Of a DNA stretch of 46,418 nucleotides, positions 16,718 through 24,813 are shown piece after piece; the stretch's first letter is position 1, and each line of letters starts with the position of its first letter. This DNA comes from Caulobacteraceae bacterium (GTDB taxonomy: Bacteria > Pseudomonadota > Alphaproteobacteria > Caulobacterales > Caulobacteraceae): contig CANJME010000019.1 of NCBI GenBank assembly GCA_947475875.1, positions 1 to 46,418 of the forward strand, read 5' to 3'. The notes below the pieces were generated by a model, which had not been told where the DNA came from, did no database searches, and saw only the letters and a list, made by a program, of their open reading frames with translations. The position numbers and the translations under genes were made by a program.

Positions 16718-17226
16718 GCCTGATCGCGATCTCCCTGAACCTGATCCTCTGCCTCTTGCTGGTCTGCGCGCTCGCCTACGGCATCCGGCTCGAACGGCGG
16801 CTGAAGGCCATCCGCGACGGGCAGCTGGCGTTCGGAAAGGCGGCAGCCGACCTTGACGCCGCCGCCGAGAGGGCCCGTGCAGGTCTGGCCGAACTTCGCG
16901 CCACGACCGATGAGTCGACCGACCTGCTGGGCGGGCGGATCGCGCGCGCCCGCGAGGCGGCTGAGCGGCTGGAACGCGCGACAAGCCGCGCCGAGGCGGT
17001 TCCGTCTTTTGCGCCTGCCCCCGCCACCGCCCCCGCCATGTTCACCGACCCCATCGCGCCCGAGATGGCCCCTGAAGGGGGGCTGTCGGCCCTGCTGGCC
17101 CGCCTTAAGGCCTCGGAAGGCCCGGCCCCGGTCCAGGCCGAGGCGGCCCAAGACGATCGTCCGCAACGCTCATTCAAGCCGCGGGTGGACGAGGATCTGT
17201 TCGACGACGCCGGAGCCTTCGCATGA
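16714..17226 (+). CDS. pflI: bitopic membrane protein, DUF6468/PflI-like flagellar positioning protein
   Basis: A 170-residue protein with one N-terminal transmembrane helix (about residues 4-22, ISLNLILCLLLVCALAYGI). A coiled-coil segment follows (about 26-90), then a Pro/Ala-rich stretch (APAPATAPAM) and a conserved acidic C-terminus (FKPRVDEDLFDDAGAFA). Size, topology, proline-rich region and place directly after fliM match PflI, a Caulobacter protein that positions the flagellum at the pole. I assign the name from memory of that arrangement, not from an alignment. It overlaps fliM and the MotE-like gene by 4 bases each (ATGA). Confidence 0.62.
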   Translation: MSLIAISLNLILCLLLVCALAYGIRLERRLKAIRDGQLAFGKAAADLDAAAERARAGLAELRATTDESTDLLGGRIARAREAAERLERATSRAEAVPSFAPAPATAPAMFTDPIAPEMAPEGGLSALLARLKASEGPAPVQAEAAQDDRPQRSFKPRVDEDLFDDAGAFA

Positions 17227-18287
17227 GCCGGCTGCCGCGCATCCTGCCGCTCGCCGCCGTGGCGGTGGCCGGCGTTCTGGCGATCAATCTGATGGCCGGG
17301 GCCCGCGATTTCCCGAGCCTTTTGTCCGGCGCCCGCGCCTGGGCGGAAGATATCGCGCCCAAGGCCAAGGCGGGCGGCAAGGCTGCCCCCAAAGCCGCTC
17401 CCGCCGCCGCTTCGACACCCGCGCCTCTGCCGGCGCTGAGTCCATTGCCGCCAACCCCCGCCCAGATCGCTGCGGGCGTATCCCCAAGCGGCGCGCCCCA
17501 ATGCGTGCCGGGACTGAACGACCTGGCCGCGCGGGCCGAGCTGTCGCCTGCCGCCTTGCAGAACCTGCAGAGCCTGCAGGCGCGCAGCCGCCAGCTCGAC
17601 GATCGGGAAAAGGGCCTGGACAACCAGACGGCCCTGTTCAGCGCCACCGAGGTCAAGCTCGACGGCAAGATCGTCACCATGCAGGACCTGAAGAAGCAAC
17701 TGGAAGCCCTGCTCGGTCAGGCCGATGTGCAGGAACAGGCTGAAAACGCCCGGTTGGTGAAGACCTATGAGACAATGCGCGCCCAGCCGGCCGCCGCGGC
17801 GCTCTCCGCCATGAGCGATGAGGTGCGCCTGCCGATCATGGCGCACATGAAGGAAGCCAAGCTCGCCGAAGTGCTGCGCTACATGAGTCCCGCCGACGCC
17901 GCGTCAGTGACCCAGAAACTGGCCCAACGCACCTCCAGCGCCCTGGCGCTCGACCGGGCCAAGGCCGCCATCGCGGCGAGCACCCCATCCACGACCGCGG
18001 CTCCGAAAGCCGGCGCGCCCGCGCCCGGCCGGTCCGGAACACCGGCCTCGACGGCTTCGAACACACAGCCCAAGGCGGCCACGCCACCCGCGACCACCCC
18101 GCCGGCCGCCGCGCCCAAGACCGCCGCCGCAACGCCCGCGCCCGCTCGCGGCGGGACCGCGCCGACGACGGCCGGGGCGCCGGCGCGCAGTGCGACCCCG
18201 CCGGTCGCGGCGGCGACACCGCCTGCTGCCGTCCCAACGCCTTCCGCCCCGCCCGCCGCGGCCAAGGCCGCTCCGAAGACGGGATAA
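17223..18287 (+). CDS. MotE-family protein (MgtE N-domain type)
   Basis: A 354-residue exported or membrane-anchored protein. It has an N-terminal hydrophobic segment (about residues 8-25), an Ala/Pro linker, a helical coiled-coil region (about 100-180) and a MgtE-N-like motif (EAKLAEVLRYMSPADAASVTQKLA, in two parts, about residues 212-236). This layout is that of MotE, the periplasmic partner of the motor protein MotC in rhizobia, found in flagellar clusters of other alphaproteobacteria. The last ~120 residues are almost pure Ala/Pro/Thr low complexity, unusually long. The role in stator assembly is inferred from family and neighbourhood. Confidence 0.75.
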   Translation: MSRLPRILPLAAVAVAGVLAINLMAGARDFPSLLSGARAWAEDIAPKAKAGGKAAPKAAPAAASTPAPLPALSPLPPTPAQIAAGVSPSGAPQCVPGLNDLAARAELSPAALQNLQSLQARSRQLDDREKGLDNQTALFSATEVKLDGKIVTMQDLKKQLEALLGQADVQEQAENARLVKTYETMRAQPAAAALSAMSDEVRLPIMAHMKEAKLAEVLRYMSPADAASVTQKLAQRTSSALALDRAKAAIAASTPSTTAAPKAGAPAPGRSGTPASTASNTQPKAATPPATTPPAAAPKTAAATPAPARGGTAPTTAGAPARSATPPVAAATPPAAVPTPSAPPAAAKAAPKTG

Positions 18288-18290
18288 TCC

Positions 18291-21200
18291 ATGGCCCGGC
18301 GCAAACATCTTCTTTGCACCAGCGTCGCGGCGGCCTGCCTGGCCGCCGCGTTTGGCGCGCCTGAGGGTGTGTTCGGTCAGGCCGGCAGGACCGCGCCCAG
18401 CGCCGAGGCCCTGGAGATCCGCGCCGGCCAGGCGGCCGACTTCTCGCGCATCGAATTCCGCTGGGCCGGCGGCGCCAGCGCCGCCGCCAAGCGCGAAGGC
18501 CAAAAACTTACCCTGCGCTTTTCCCGCAACGCCGCACCCAATGTGGCAAATCTCAAGGCCTTTCCGCCGCGCTGGCTGAAAGACGCCGCCGCCCGATCGG
18601 TCGACGGTCACCTGGAAGTCGAGCTGACGCTCGCTGAGGGCGCTGACGCCAAGGTCGGCCAGGCCGACGGGGCGACCTACGTCAATCTGTTCGAGGCCAA
18701 GGCGGCGGCCGCCCCGGCCGTCGCCGCCCAGCCGCTGACGCCGCCCCGGCCGGTCAAGGTGATGGCCGAATCCACCGCCACCCAGACGACTTTCAAGTTC
18801 GCCTGGCCGGAAACCGTCGCCGCGGCCGTCTTCCGGCGCGGCGAGAGTGTCTGGATCGTCTTCGACACCCCGGCCGTCATGGACATCAAGGATGTGCCGC
18901 ACGTCGCCCCACAATTTTCGAAGATCGAAGTGGTCAAGGGTGACAGCTATTCGGCGATCCGCATTGAATCGCCCGTCGTCGTCCCCGTCTTGGCCAGCGG
19001 CGGTGGCAGCCAGTGGACGATAAGCCTGGGCGGGCCGCCCGTGCCGGCCTCGACCGGCGTTACCCTCGGCCGCGACACCGAAAGCGAGACGCCAGGCCTG
19101 CAGGCAGCGCTCGCCGGCGCCACCCGCGCCATCTGGATCGACGATCCTTCTTCGGGCGACCGTTTCGTCGCCGTGGCCGCCCTGGGCCCGGCCAAGGGCA
19201 TGGAGGCCCGCCACCGCTACGCCGACCTCACTATCCTGCCGACCCTGCAAGGTGTCGTCATAGAGCCGCGCGCCCAGGACCTGACCGTCAACGTCCAGGG
19301 CGATCTGGTGAAGATTGGCCGCCCGCAGGGCCTGGCGCTCTCCTCGCTCTCGGCCATCACCTCCAGCCTGGCGCTGTCAGACGGGCCGCAGGCCGCGCAG
19401 ATGCCGGCCCTGGTGGACTTCGAAGGCTGGTCGCGCCTGGGGCCGGAAGGCTTCTACAAACGCTACGACGCGCTGCGTAACGCCGCGGTGGAGGAGTCGG
19501 CGACCGACGCCCAGGCCAATACCGGCCGCCCGCCGCAGATCCAGGCGCGTATGGCGCTGGCCCGCTTCCTGGTCGGCTCGGACCTGGAGTTCGAAGCCAT
19601 CGGCGTGCTCGACCTGGTGGCCAAATCCTACCCCTCAATGCTGTCTGACCGCGAGTTCCGCGGCCTGCGCGGCGCGGCCAAGGTCATGGCCGGGCGCTAT
19701 GACGACGCGGCCGTCGACTTCGCCTCGCCGGTGCTGAACGGTGAGCCCTCCGCCGCCCTCTGGCGCGGCTATATCGCCGCCAAGGCCGGCCGCTGGACCG
19801 ACGCGCGCAAGGCCTTCGGCGAAGGCTATCCGGCGCTTGGGCTGGTGACGCCGGACTGGCGCGCGCGCTTTGCCCGGGCCGACGCCGAGGCTGCCATCAA
19901 TCTGAACGATCTGAAGACCGCCCAGACCCAATTGACCTATGCCGCCGCGGTCGGGGCCAGCCAGGCGGAGGACCTTGCCACCAGCCTTTGGCGCGGCCGG
20001 CTCTATCAGGCCCAGGGAAATCCGGACAAGGCGCTGGAAATCTATGATCTCGTAGCTGCCGCTCCACGCGCCGAATTGTCGGCCGCCGCCACCTTGTGGG
20101 CTGGCAAGCTGCGGCTGACCCAGGCCAAGATCACCCCTGCACAGGCCGCCGACATCTTCGATGGCCTCCGCTTCCGCTGGCGGGGCGACGCGATCGAGAT
20201 CGAGACGATCCGCACGCTCGGCCAGCTGGAGGTGTCGCTGGGGCGCTATCGCGAGGCGCTTTACGCCCTGCGCTCAGCTGTGCAGCGCGACGACGACGTG
20301 CCGGGTGTGGCCGAGCTGCAGGCCGACCTTTCCAATATCTTCCATTCGCTGTTCATCGACGGCAAGGCCGATGGTTTGCAGCCGCTCGATGCCCTGGCGC
20401 TTTGGGACGATTTTGCCCCCACCCTCGCGCCGATCGGGGCCGAGGGCGACCAGATGGTCCGCAACATCGCCCGCCGGCTGGTGGACGTGGACCTGCTCGA
20501 ACAGGCCGCCGTCAATCTTGAATGGCAGGCCAACGGCTCGGGCCGTCTGCAGGGCGTCGCCCGCGCCGTGGTCGATACCGACCTGGCCATGATCTACCTG
20601 ATGGACCGCAAGCCGGAGAAGGCGCTGAACGCGATCAACGTCTCGCGCACCACCGTGCTGCCCAACGATCTCAATACGCGGCGGCGCTTGCTCTCGGCCC
20701 GCGCCCTGATGGGCCTTGGCCAGTACGATACGGCGCTGGAAATGCTCGAACTTGAAAAGTCCGGCGAGGCGGACGAACTGCGCGCCGAAATCGCCTGGGG
20801 CGCCAAGGACTGGGCCAAGGCCGGCGCCGGCTATGAAAAGCGCCTGGCCGACCGCTGGAAAAACCCCGCCGCCCTCACCGTCGAGGAAGAAACCCGCCTG
20901 CTGCGCGCGGCGATCAGCTTCAGCCTGGCCAATGACGATCCGGGCCTCGCCCGTCTGCGGGACCGCTATTCAAAGTACCTGGAGGCTTCCCACTCGCCGG
21001 ACTCGCTTCGTGTGGCGCTGGCCGGCATCGACGAGGCCAATCTGAAGCCCGCTGACCTCACCAAGGTGATGACCGACGGCGACACCTTCACCGGCTGGGT
21101 CAACCGCATGAAACAGCAGTTCCGCCAGCAGACCGGCCCCGGCGCGAGGCCAGCCGGTCAGCAGACGGCGACGGGAACCCCTGCCGCGAAGGCGGGATAG
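18291..21200 (+). CDS. large periplasmic TPR protein in the flagellar operon
   Basis: A 969-residue secreted protein with a signal peptide (about residues 1-29). The N-terminal ~330 residues are beta-rich and contain AMIN-like strands (IRAGQAADFSRIEFRW, QKLTLRFSRNAAPN, VWIVFDTPAVMDIKDVPH), hinting at cell-wall or glycan binding. From about residue 400 onward there are tetratricopeptide-like helix pairs (LARFLVGSDLEFEAIGVLDL, GQYDTALEMLELEKSGEAD). The C-terminus is Gln/Ala-rich. It begins 3 bases after the MotE-like gene. Homologues beside motE/fliM occur in related genomes, but I know no assigned function. A scaffold linking motor parts to peptidoglycan is inference. Confidence 0.75.
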   Translation: MARRKHLLCTSVAAACLAAAFGAPEGVFGQAGRTAPSAEALEIRAGQAADFSRIEFRWAGGASAAAKREGQKLTLRFSRNAAPNVANLKAFPPRWLKDAAARSVDGHLEVELTLAEGADAKVGQADGATYVNLFEAKAAAAPAVAAQPLTPPRPVKVMAESTATQTTFKFAWPETVAAAVFRRGESVWIVFDTPAVMDIKDVPHVAPQFSKIEVVKGDSYSAIRIESPVVVPVLASGGGSQWTISLGGPPVPASTGVTLGRDTESETPGLQAALAGATRAIWIDDPSSGDRFVAVAALGPAKGMEARHRYADLTILPTLQGVVIEPRAQDLTVNVQGDLVKIGRPQGLALSSLSAITSSLALSDGPQAAQMPALVDFEGWSRLGPEGFYKRYDALRNAAVEESATDAQANTGRPPQIQARMALARFLVGSDLEFEAIGVLDLVAKSYPSMLSDREFRGLRGAAKVMAGRYDDAAVDFASPVLNGEPSAALWRGYIAAKAGRWTDARKAFGEGYPALGLVTPDWRARFARADAEAAINLNDLKTAQTQLTYAAAVGASQAEDLATSLWRGRLYQAQGNPDKALEIYDLVAAAPRAELSAAATLWAGKLRLTQAKITPAQAADIFDGLRFRWRGDAIEIETIRTLGQLEVSLGRYREALYALRSAVQRDDDVPGVAELQADLSNIFHSLFIDGKADGLQPLDALALWDDFAPTLAPIGAEGDQMVRNIARRLVDVDLLEQAAVNLEWQANGSGRLQGVARAVVDTDLAMIYLMDRKPEKALNAINVSRTTVLPNDLNTRRRLLSARALMGLGQYDTALEMLELEKSGEADELRAEIAWGAKDWAKAGAGYEKRLADRWKNPAALTVEEETRLLRAAISFSLANDDPGLARLRDRYSKYLEASHSPDSLRVALAGIDEANLKPADLTKVMTDGDTFTGWVNRMKQQFRQQTGPGARPAGQQTATGTPAAKAG

Positions 21201-21208
21201 GGACCGCC

Positions 21209-21631
21209 TCAGACCCTTTTTTCGGCCAGATAACCCGGCAGGGCGGCGGCCTGTTTGATCCAGCCGGCCAGCTGCGCCTCGTCCACCTCGTCGCTTTCGT
21301 GGATGTCGAGGTATCGCACGTCCTTCTGCTTGCTGGGTCCGGGCAGGGGCGGGGCCAGCGCCGCGCCTTGAAAGAACGCCAGCTTCAGATAGCGGGTGTA
21401 GGCGTGAACGCTGAGGAACCAGCCCTGGCCGTCCAGCCCATAGAAGGGCGAGTTCCACTTCACTGCCTTGCGCACGTCAGGCACGGTTCGCTCGATGAGC
21501 GCATCGAGCCGGCGCATGGCCTCGCTTTTCCAGCCCGGCGCCGCGGTGATCCAGGCCTGCACGGGCGCATCGCCGTCGGCCTTGGCGATCTGCGGATTGC
21601 CGCCCGACAAAAGTTTGGGCGTTTTGGTCAT
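21209..21631 (-). CDS. DUF1801-family protein
   Basis: A 140-residue protein with the DUF1801 (YdhG-like) fold signature: a central KAVKWNSPFYG segment, the FLSVHAYTRYLKLAFFQGA stretch, and a C-terminal helix with an alanine-rich tail. The function of this family is not established. It overlaps the second DUF1801 gene upstream by 4 bases (ATGA), so the two are co-translated paralogues. They sit between two flagellar transcription units without an obvious flagellar role. Confidence 0.8.
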   Translation of the reverse strand: MTKTPKLLSGGNPQIAKADGDAPVQAWITAAPGWKSEAMRRLDALIERTVPDVRKAVKWNSPFYGLDGQGWFLSVHAYTRYLKLAFFQGAALAPPLPGPSKQKDVRYLDIHESDEVDEAQLAGWIKQAAALPGYLAEKRV

Positions 21632-22017
21632 TTCGACAGGTTCAGCGCCACGGCGGCCTGAACCAGCGTCTTCAGCGCCCCTTCATTGACCTTACCGCCC
21701 TCGAAAAAGTCGATGGCGCGCCGTACGTTGCCTTCCAGGCTGGAGTTGAAGAGCCCTTCCGGGTCGGGCAGGGCCGCGCCCTTGGCGAAGGTGAGTTTGA
21801 CGTGTTTCTTGTAGGTCTCGCCGGTGCAGATGATGCCGGCGTGGGACCAGACCGGCGTCTCCCACTTCCATTCCTCGACAGCATCGGGGTCGGCCGCGCG
21901 GATGACGCCGCGCACCCGGCTCAGCATCTCGCCGCGCCAGTCGTCCAGCACCTCGATGCGCGCGTCGATGTGCTCGGAAGCGGAGAAACCCGCGTGGGCG
22001 GGGTTTTTCTTCCTCAT
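21628..22017 (-). CDS. DUF1801-family protein, paralogue of the adjacent gene
   Basis: A 129-residue DUF1801 protein. The shared core EEWKWETPVWSHAGIICTGE and YKKHVKLTFAKGAALPDPEG aligns with the neighbour's KAVKWNSPFYG...LKLAFFQGAALAPP, indicating a tandem duplication with considerable divergence. It lies upstream of the smaller paralogue on the minus strand and about 65 bases after the end of fliP. It could be read through from fliP. Confidence 0.8.
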   Translation of the reverse strand: MRKKNPAHAGFSASEHIDARIEVLDDWRGEMLSRVRGVIRAADPDAVEEWKWETPVWSHAGIICTGETYKKHVKLTFAKGAALPDPEGLFNSSLEGNVRRAIDFFEGGKVNEGALKTLVQAAVALNLSK

Positions 22018-22084
22018 GGCGGCGCCTCCGCGTCGGGCGATCAGTCGTTGCGACCCTGTACCTTCTCGAGGCCGGGGATTGCTA

Positions 22085-22909
22085 CTACCCCGACGCGGCC
22101 CTGTGGAAACTCTCCACCAGTGATCCGGCCACCAGTCGCCAGCCGTCGACCAGCACGAAGAAGATCAGCTTGAAGGGCAGGGAGACCACCACGGGCGGCA
22201 GCATCATCATGCCCATGCTCATCAGTACGCTCGCCACCACAAGGTCGATGACCAGGAACGGCACGAAGAGCAGGAACCCGATCTCGAAAGCGCGTTTCAG
22301 TTCGCCGATCATGAAGGCCGGGACGATCACCTGGATCGGCAGATCGTGAAGATCGGCCGGGCGAGCGGTCTGCGACAGACGCACGAAGAGGGCGATGTCG
22401 TCCTCCTTGGCCTGGCTGAGCATGAAGGTCTTGACCGGATCGGACGCCGCGCCGAACGCTTCGGGCAGCTGCATCTCGTGCGCCAGCAGCGGCTTGATGC
22501 CGGCATCGTAGGATTGCTGGAACGTCGGGCCCATGACGATGGCGGTGAGGAACAGCGCCAGGCTGACGATCACCGCATTGGGCGGGCTCTGCTGCAGGCC
22601 GATGGCCGTGCGCAGCAGGCTCAGAACCACGACGATCCGCACGAACGAGGTGGTCATGATGACGATCGACGGGGCCAGTGTCAGCACGGTCAGAAGCCCG
22701 ATCAGCTGCACCACGCGGTCGGTCAGACCGGCCCCGGAACCCAGGTCGATATTCACCGCCTGGGCCAGCGACAGGGCCGGGAATATCAGGCAACAAATTG
22801 TTGTAATAAAAGAAAATAATGCCGCTTTCCTGACGTCAGACCACAAGGCCTTGCGCTGCTCGCGGCTGAGGGTCTTGCGCTGCTGGCGGGTCAGGGGATC
22901 GCGCTTCAC
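22085..22909 (-). CDS. fliP: flagellar export gate protein FliP
   Basis: A 274-residue core membrane protein of the flagellar type III export gate. It has a cleavable signal-like N-terminus (AALFSFITTICCLIFPALSL), then family segments IVIMTTSFVRIVVVLSLLR, QQSPPNAVIVSLALFLT and the C-terminal DGWRLVAGSLVESF. I start it at GTG 22909, which overlaps the fliO stop codon (AAGTGA). The open frame extends further upstream but only as the shadow of fliO. The ~30 residues before the signal segment are Lys/Arg/Gln-rich, longer than usual. Confidence 0.94.
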   Translation of the reverse strand: MKRDPLTRQQRKTLSREQRKALWSDVRKAALFSFITTICCLIFPALSLAQAVNIDLGSGAGLTDRVVQLIGLLTVLTLAPSIVIMTTSFVRIVVVLSLLRTAIGLQQSPPNAVIVSLALFLTAIVMGPTFQQSYDAGIKPLLAHEMQLPEAFGAASDPVKTFMLSQAKEDDIALFVRLSQTARPADLHDLPIQVIVPAFMIGELKRAFEIGFLLFVPFLVIDLVVASVLMSMGMMMLPPVVVSLPFKLIFFVLVDGWRLVAGSLVESFHRAASG

Positions 22910-23175
22910 TTCGGCGCCTCCGGGCGATGCTCGATGGTGCGGCCCTCGCCGATCAGGATCAGCCGCTCGCCGCCGTCGACACGCACCAGAACCAGCCGGC
23001 TCTTCGGATCGAGGACCAGGGTCTCCAGCACCGCCAGCCGCCGGTCGGCGCGCACCTGTTGCAGGCGTTTGGTCAGCTCCGGGCCATAGCGCCGCATGGC
23101 CCACACCCCCAGGCCGAACAGGCCGAGCGTCACGGCCAGGGCCGCGATCATCTGGGCGATTTCTGCAAACTGCAT
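22906..23175 (-). CDS. fliO: flagellar export component FliO
   Basis: An 89-residue single-pass membrane protein: one transmembrane helix near the N-terminus (about residues 6-26), then a cytoplasmic domain with RRLAVLETLVLDPKSRLVLV and GERLILIGEG, the typical FliO core. It assists assembly of the FliP ring. It overlaps fliP by 4 bases. The intergenic region toward flgB, 62 bases wide, carries a CtrA box. Confidence 0.9.
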   Translation of the reverse strand: MQFAEIAQMIAALAVTLGLFGLGVWAMRRYGPELTKRLQQVRADRRLAVLETLVLDPKSRLVLVRVDGGERLILIGEGRTIEHRPEAPK

Positions 23176-23220
23176 AGGGGGTTCCGGAAAGGCTTAAGCC
23201 CATCCTCTGGGCCCCTATGG

Positions 23221-23236
23221 TTAAGGGTGAATTAAC
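23221..23236. promoter_or_regulatory. CtrA box between fliO and flgB
   Basis: TTAAGGGTGAATTAAC is a perfect TTAA-N7-TTAAC CtrA site. It ends one base before the flgB ATG (23238) and lies 46 bases upstream of the fliO start, so it is well placed to activate the fliO-fliP promoter on the minus strand. Another TTAA is at 23194. For flgB it would lie inside the leader, where it could act as a roadblock, or flgB could be read from a promoter further upstream. Confidence 0.65.
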
Positions 23237-23237
23237 T

Positions 23238-23696
23238 ATGATCGTTCACCTTTCGGGCATGGACCTGAACGCCATCCCGCTGTTCACGATGCTGCGCGGC
23301 AAGCTGGGCTACCTGAACCAGCGCCAGCAGTTGATCGCCCAGAACGTCGCCAATGCCGACACGCCCGGCTTCACGCCCAAGGACCTGAAGGCCTTCAGCT
23401 TCCAGGGCCAGCTGGACGCGCAATCGAGCGGCGCCGGCATGCACATGAAGACCACCGACGCGCGTCACATGACGGCGAGCGCCGGCGGCGCGGGCGGCGG
23501 GACCAGCCTCAACGCGGTCAACTGGACCCCGCAGGATGCGCCTGACGCCGAGACCACCCTGGACGGCAACCAGGTCTCTCTCGAGGACCAGATGGTCAAG
23601 ATGAACCAGGCGCGCATGGACTATGACGCGGCCATCACCTTCTACCAGAAATCCATGAGCCTGATCCGCATGGCCGCCCGCCGGCCGGGGCTATAG
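23238..23696 (+). CDS. flgB: flagellar proximal rod protein FlgB
   Basis: A 152-residue rod protein. The N-terminal rod motif NQRQQLIAQNVANADTPGFTP and the C-terminal helix (LEDQMVKMNQARMDYDAAIT) are both present, as is a flexible Gly/Ala-rich middle typical of FlgB. I use ATG 23238 (GGTGA ten bases upstream) instead of ATG 23217, which has no Shine-Dalgarno and whose coding would run through the CtrA box. First gene of the flgB-flgC-fliE unit. Intact, in contrast to flgF and flgG. Confidence 0.94.
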   Translation: MIVHLSGMDLNAIPLFTMLRGKLGYLNQRQQLIAQNVANADTPGFTPKDLKAFSFQGQLDAQSSGAGMHMKTTDARHMTASAGGAGGGTSLNAVNWTPQDAPDAETTLDGNQVSLEDQMVKMNQARMDYDAAITFYQKSMSLIRMAARRPGL

Positions 23697-23707
23697 GGGC
23701 GTAAGCG

Positions 23708-24127
23708 ATGAGCGATAGCGTATCCTCCTCGACGGCCATGAGCATCGCGGCCACCGCTCTGCGCGCCCAGGAAGCGCGCATGCGCATCATCGCCGAGAAC
23801 ATGGCCAACGCCAATTCCACCTCCAAGGAACCGGGCGGCGATCCCTATCGCCGGCAGGTGCCGGTGTTCGAGCCCATGACCATCGAAGGCGGCGCGCGTG
23901 GGGTGAAGATGGCCCGCGTCCAGCCCGACAAGACCCCGTTCAAGACCGAGTACGATCCGTCCAACCCGTCGGCCGACGCCACGGGCTATGTGAAGATGCC
24001 CAACGTCGATCCGCTCATCGAGGCGCTGGATCTGCGCGAAGCCCAGCGGGCCTATGAGGCCAGCCTCAATGTCATCGAAGCCTCGCGCGACATGCAGTCG
24101 CGCACCCTCGAACTCTTGAAGAAATAG
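23708..24127 (+). CDS. flgC: flagellar proximal rod protein FlgC
   Basis: A 139-residue rod subunit. The N-terminal segment AATALRAQEARMRIIAENMANANST is the rod/hook motif, GGDPYRRQVPVFEP and YVKMPNVDPLIEALDLREAQ follow, and the C-terminal helix ends SRTLELLKK. Normal family length. It starts 11 bases after flgB and ends 11 bases before fliE; the three genes form one operon building the base of the rod. Confidence 0.95.
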   Translation: MSDSVSSSTAMSIAATALRAQEARMRIIAENMANANSTSKEPGGDPYRRQVPVFEPMTIEGGARGVKMARVQPDKTPFKTEYDPSNPSADATGYVKMPNVDPLIEALDLREAQRAYEASLNVIEASRDMQSRTLELLKK

Positions 24128-24138
24128 GAGCCTGATCC

Positions 24139-24459
24139 ATGGTCGCATTGACAGGCGCGGGCGCCTACGCCGCCATCCAGGCCCAGGCCGACAAGGCGCT
24201 GGGTGCAAGCCAGTCGATCGGCGCGGCCAGCGGCGGGGAAGGTCCCGGCTTCGGCGACCTGCTCAAGCAGGTCATGAGCGACGCGGTCGGCCAATCGAAA
24301 GCCGCCGAAACCGCCATGACCAACCAGGTCCAGGGCAAGGCCGAAATGGTCGACGTGGTCACCGCCATCGCTTCGGCCGAAACGAGCCTGGAGACCATGA
24401 TGGCCGTGCGCGACCAGGTCATCGCGGCCTATCAGGAAATCATGCGGATGCCGATCTGA
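24139..24459 (+). CDS. fliE: flagellar MS-ring/rod junction protein FliE
   Basis: A 106-residue FliE, the adaptor between the MS ring and the first rod subunit. The C-terminal part holds the conserved VDVVTAIASAETSLETMMAV, then RDQVIAAYQEIMRMPI. The N-terminus is short and Ala/Gln-rich. Last gene of the flgB-flgC-fliE unit; an 84-base gap with a CtrA-type site separates it from fliQ. Confidence 0.94.
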   Translation: MVALTGAGAYAAIQAQADKALGASQSIGAASGGEGPGFGDLLKQVMSDAVGQSKAAETAMTNQVQGKAEMVDVVTAIASAETSLETMMAVRDQVIAAYQEIMRMPI

Positions 24460-24471
24460 CGCATCCCCAAA

Positions 24472-24490
24472 GTAAGACCCCATTAACCAT
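24472..24490 (+). promoter_or_regulatory. CtrA-type box upstream of fliQ
   Basis: GTAAGACCCCATTAAC fits TTAA-N7-TTAAC with one mismatch in the first half (GTAA), and its second half continues into TTAACCAT (24483-24490). It lies about 55-70 bases before the fliQ start. The known Caulobacter fliQ promoter is CtrA-dependent, and the position agrees. A weak GCGGGG/CCCCGC hairpin follows before the gene. Confidence 0.55.
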
Positions 24491-24543
24491 AAAAATGCGA
24501 CTTTGCGGGGCATCTGCCCCCACCCCGCGAAGGCCCCTTTTCC

Positions 24544-24807
24544 ATGAACGGCGCTGAAGTTCTCGATGTTGGCAGGGACGCGATCTGGCTGACCATTCAG
24601 CTGGCCGCGCCGGTGCTCATCGTTGGCCTCGTCGTGGGCGTCGCCATCGGGCTGATGCAGGCCCTGACCCAGATCCAGGAAGCCACTCTCGTCTTCGCGC
24701 CCAAGATCGTGGCCATCTTCGTTTCCCTGCTCATCTTCCTGCCGCTGATGGGCGCGCTGATGGGCGGCTTCTTCCGCGAGATCGCGACGCGGATCGCACA
24801 GGTCTGA
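24544..24807 (+). CDS. fliQ: flagellar export gate protein FliQ
   Basis: An 87-residue membrane protein with two hydrophobic hairpin helices (about residues 15-40 and 52-75). The FliQ core VGVAIGLMQALTQIQEATLV is intact. Part of the FliPQR export gate. It begins a new transcription unit, fliQ-fliR-flhB; fliR follows after 6 bases. Confidence 0.95.
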   Translation: MNGAEVLDVGRDAIWLTIQLAAPVLIVGLVVGVAIGLMQALTQIQEATLVFAPKIVAIFVSLLIFLPLMGALMGGFFREIATRIAQV

Positions 24808-24813
24808 CGGCCG

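Noticed and set aside
18020-18287. Possible DNA-level repeat array in the 3' end of the MotE-like gene
   Set aside because: The sequence is low-complexity Ala/Pro/Thr codons without a constant unit; not a CRISPR or true tandem array.
17904-19250. 448-codon minus-strand frame across the MotE-like and TPR genes
   Set aside because: Gly/Arg-rich composition caused by the opposite-strand Ala/Pro codons; the plus-strand proteins have signal peptides and known family segments.
22910-23203. N-terminal extension of FliP up to position 23203
   Set aside because: The extra ~98 codons overlap fliO entirely and are Pro/Arg-rich shadow sequence; FliP homology starts after GTG 22909.
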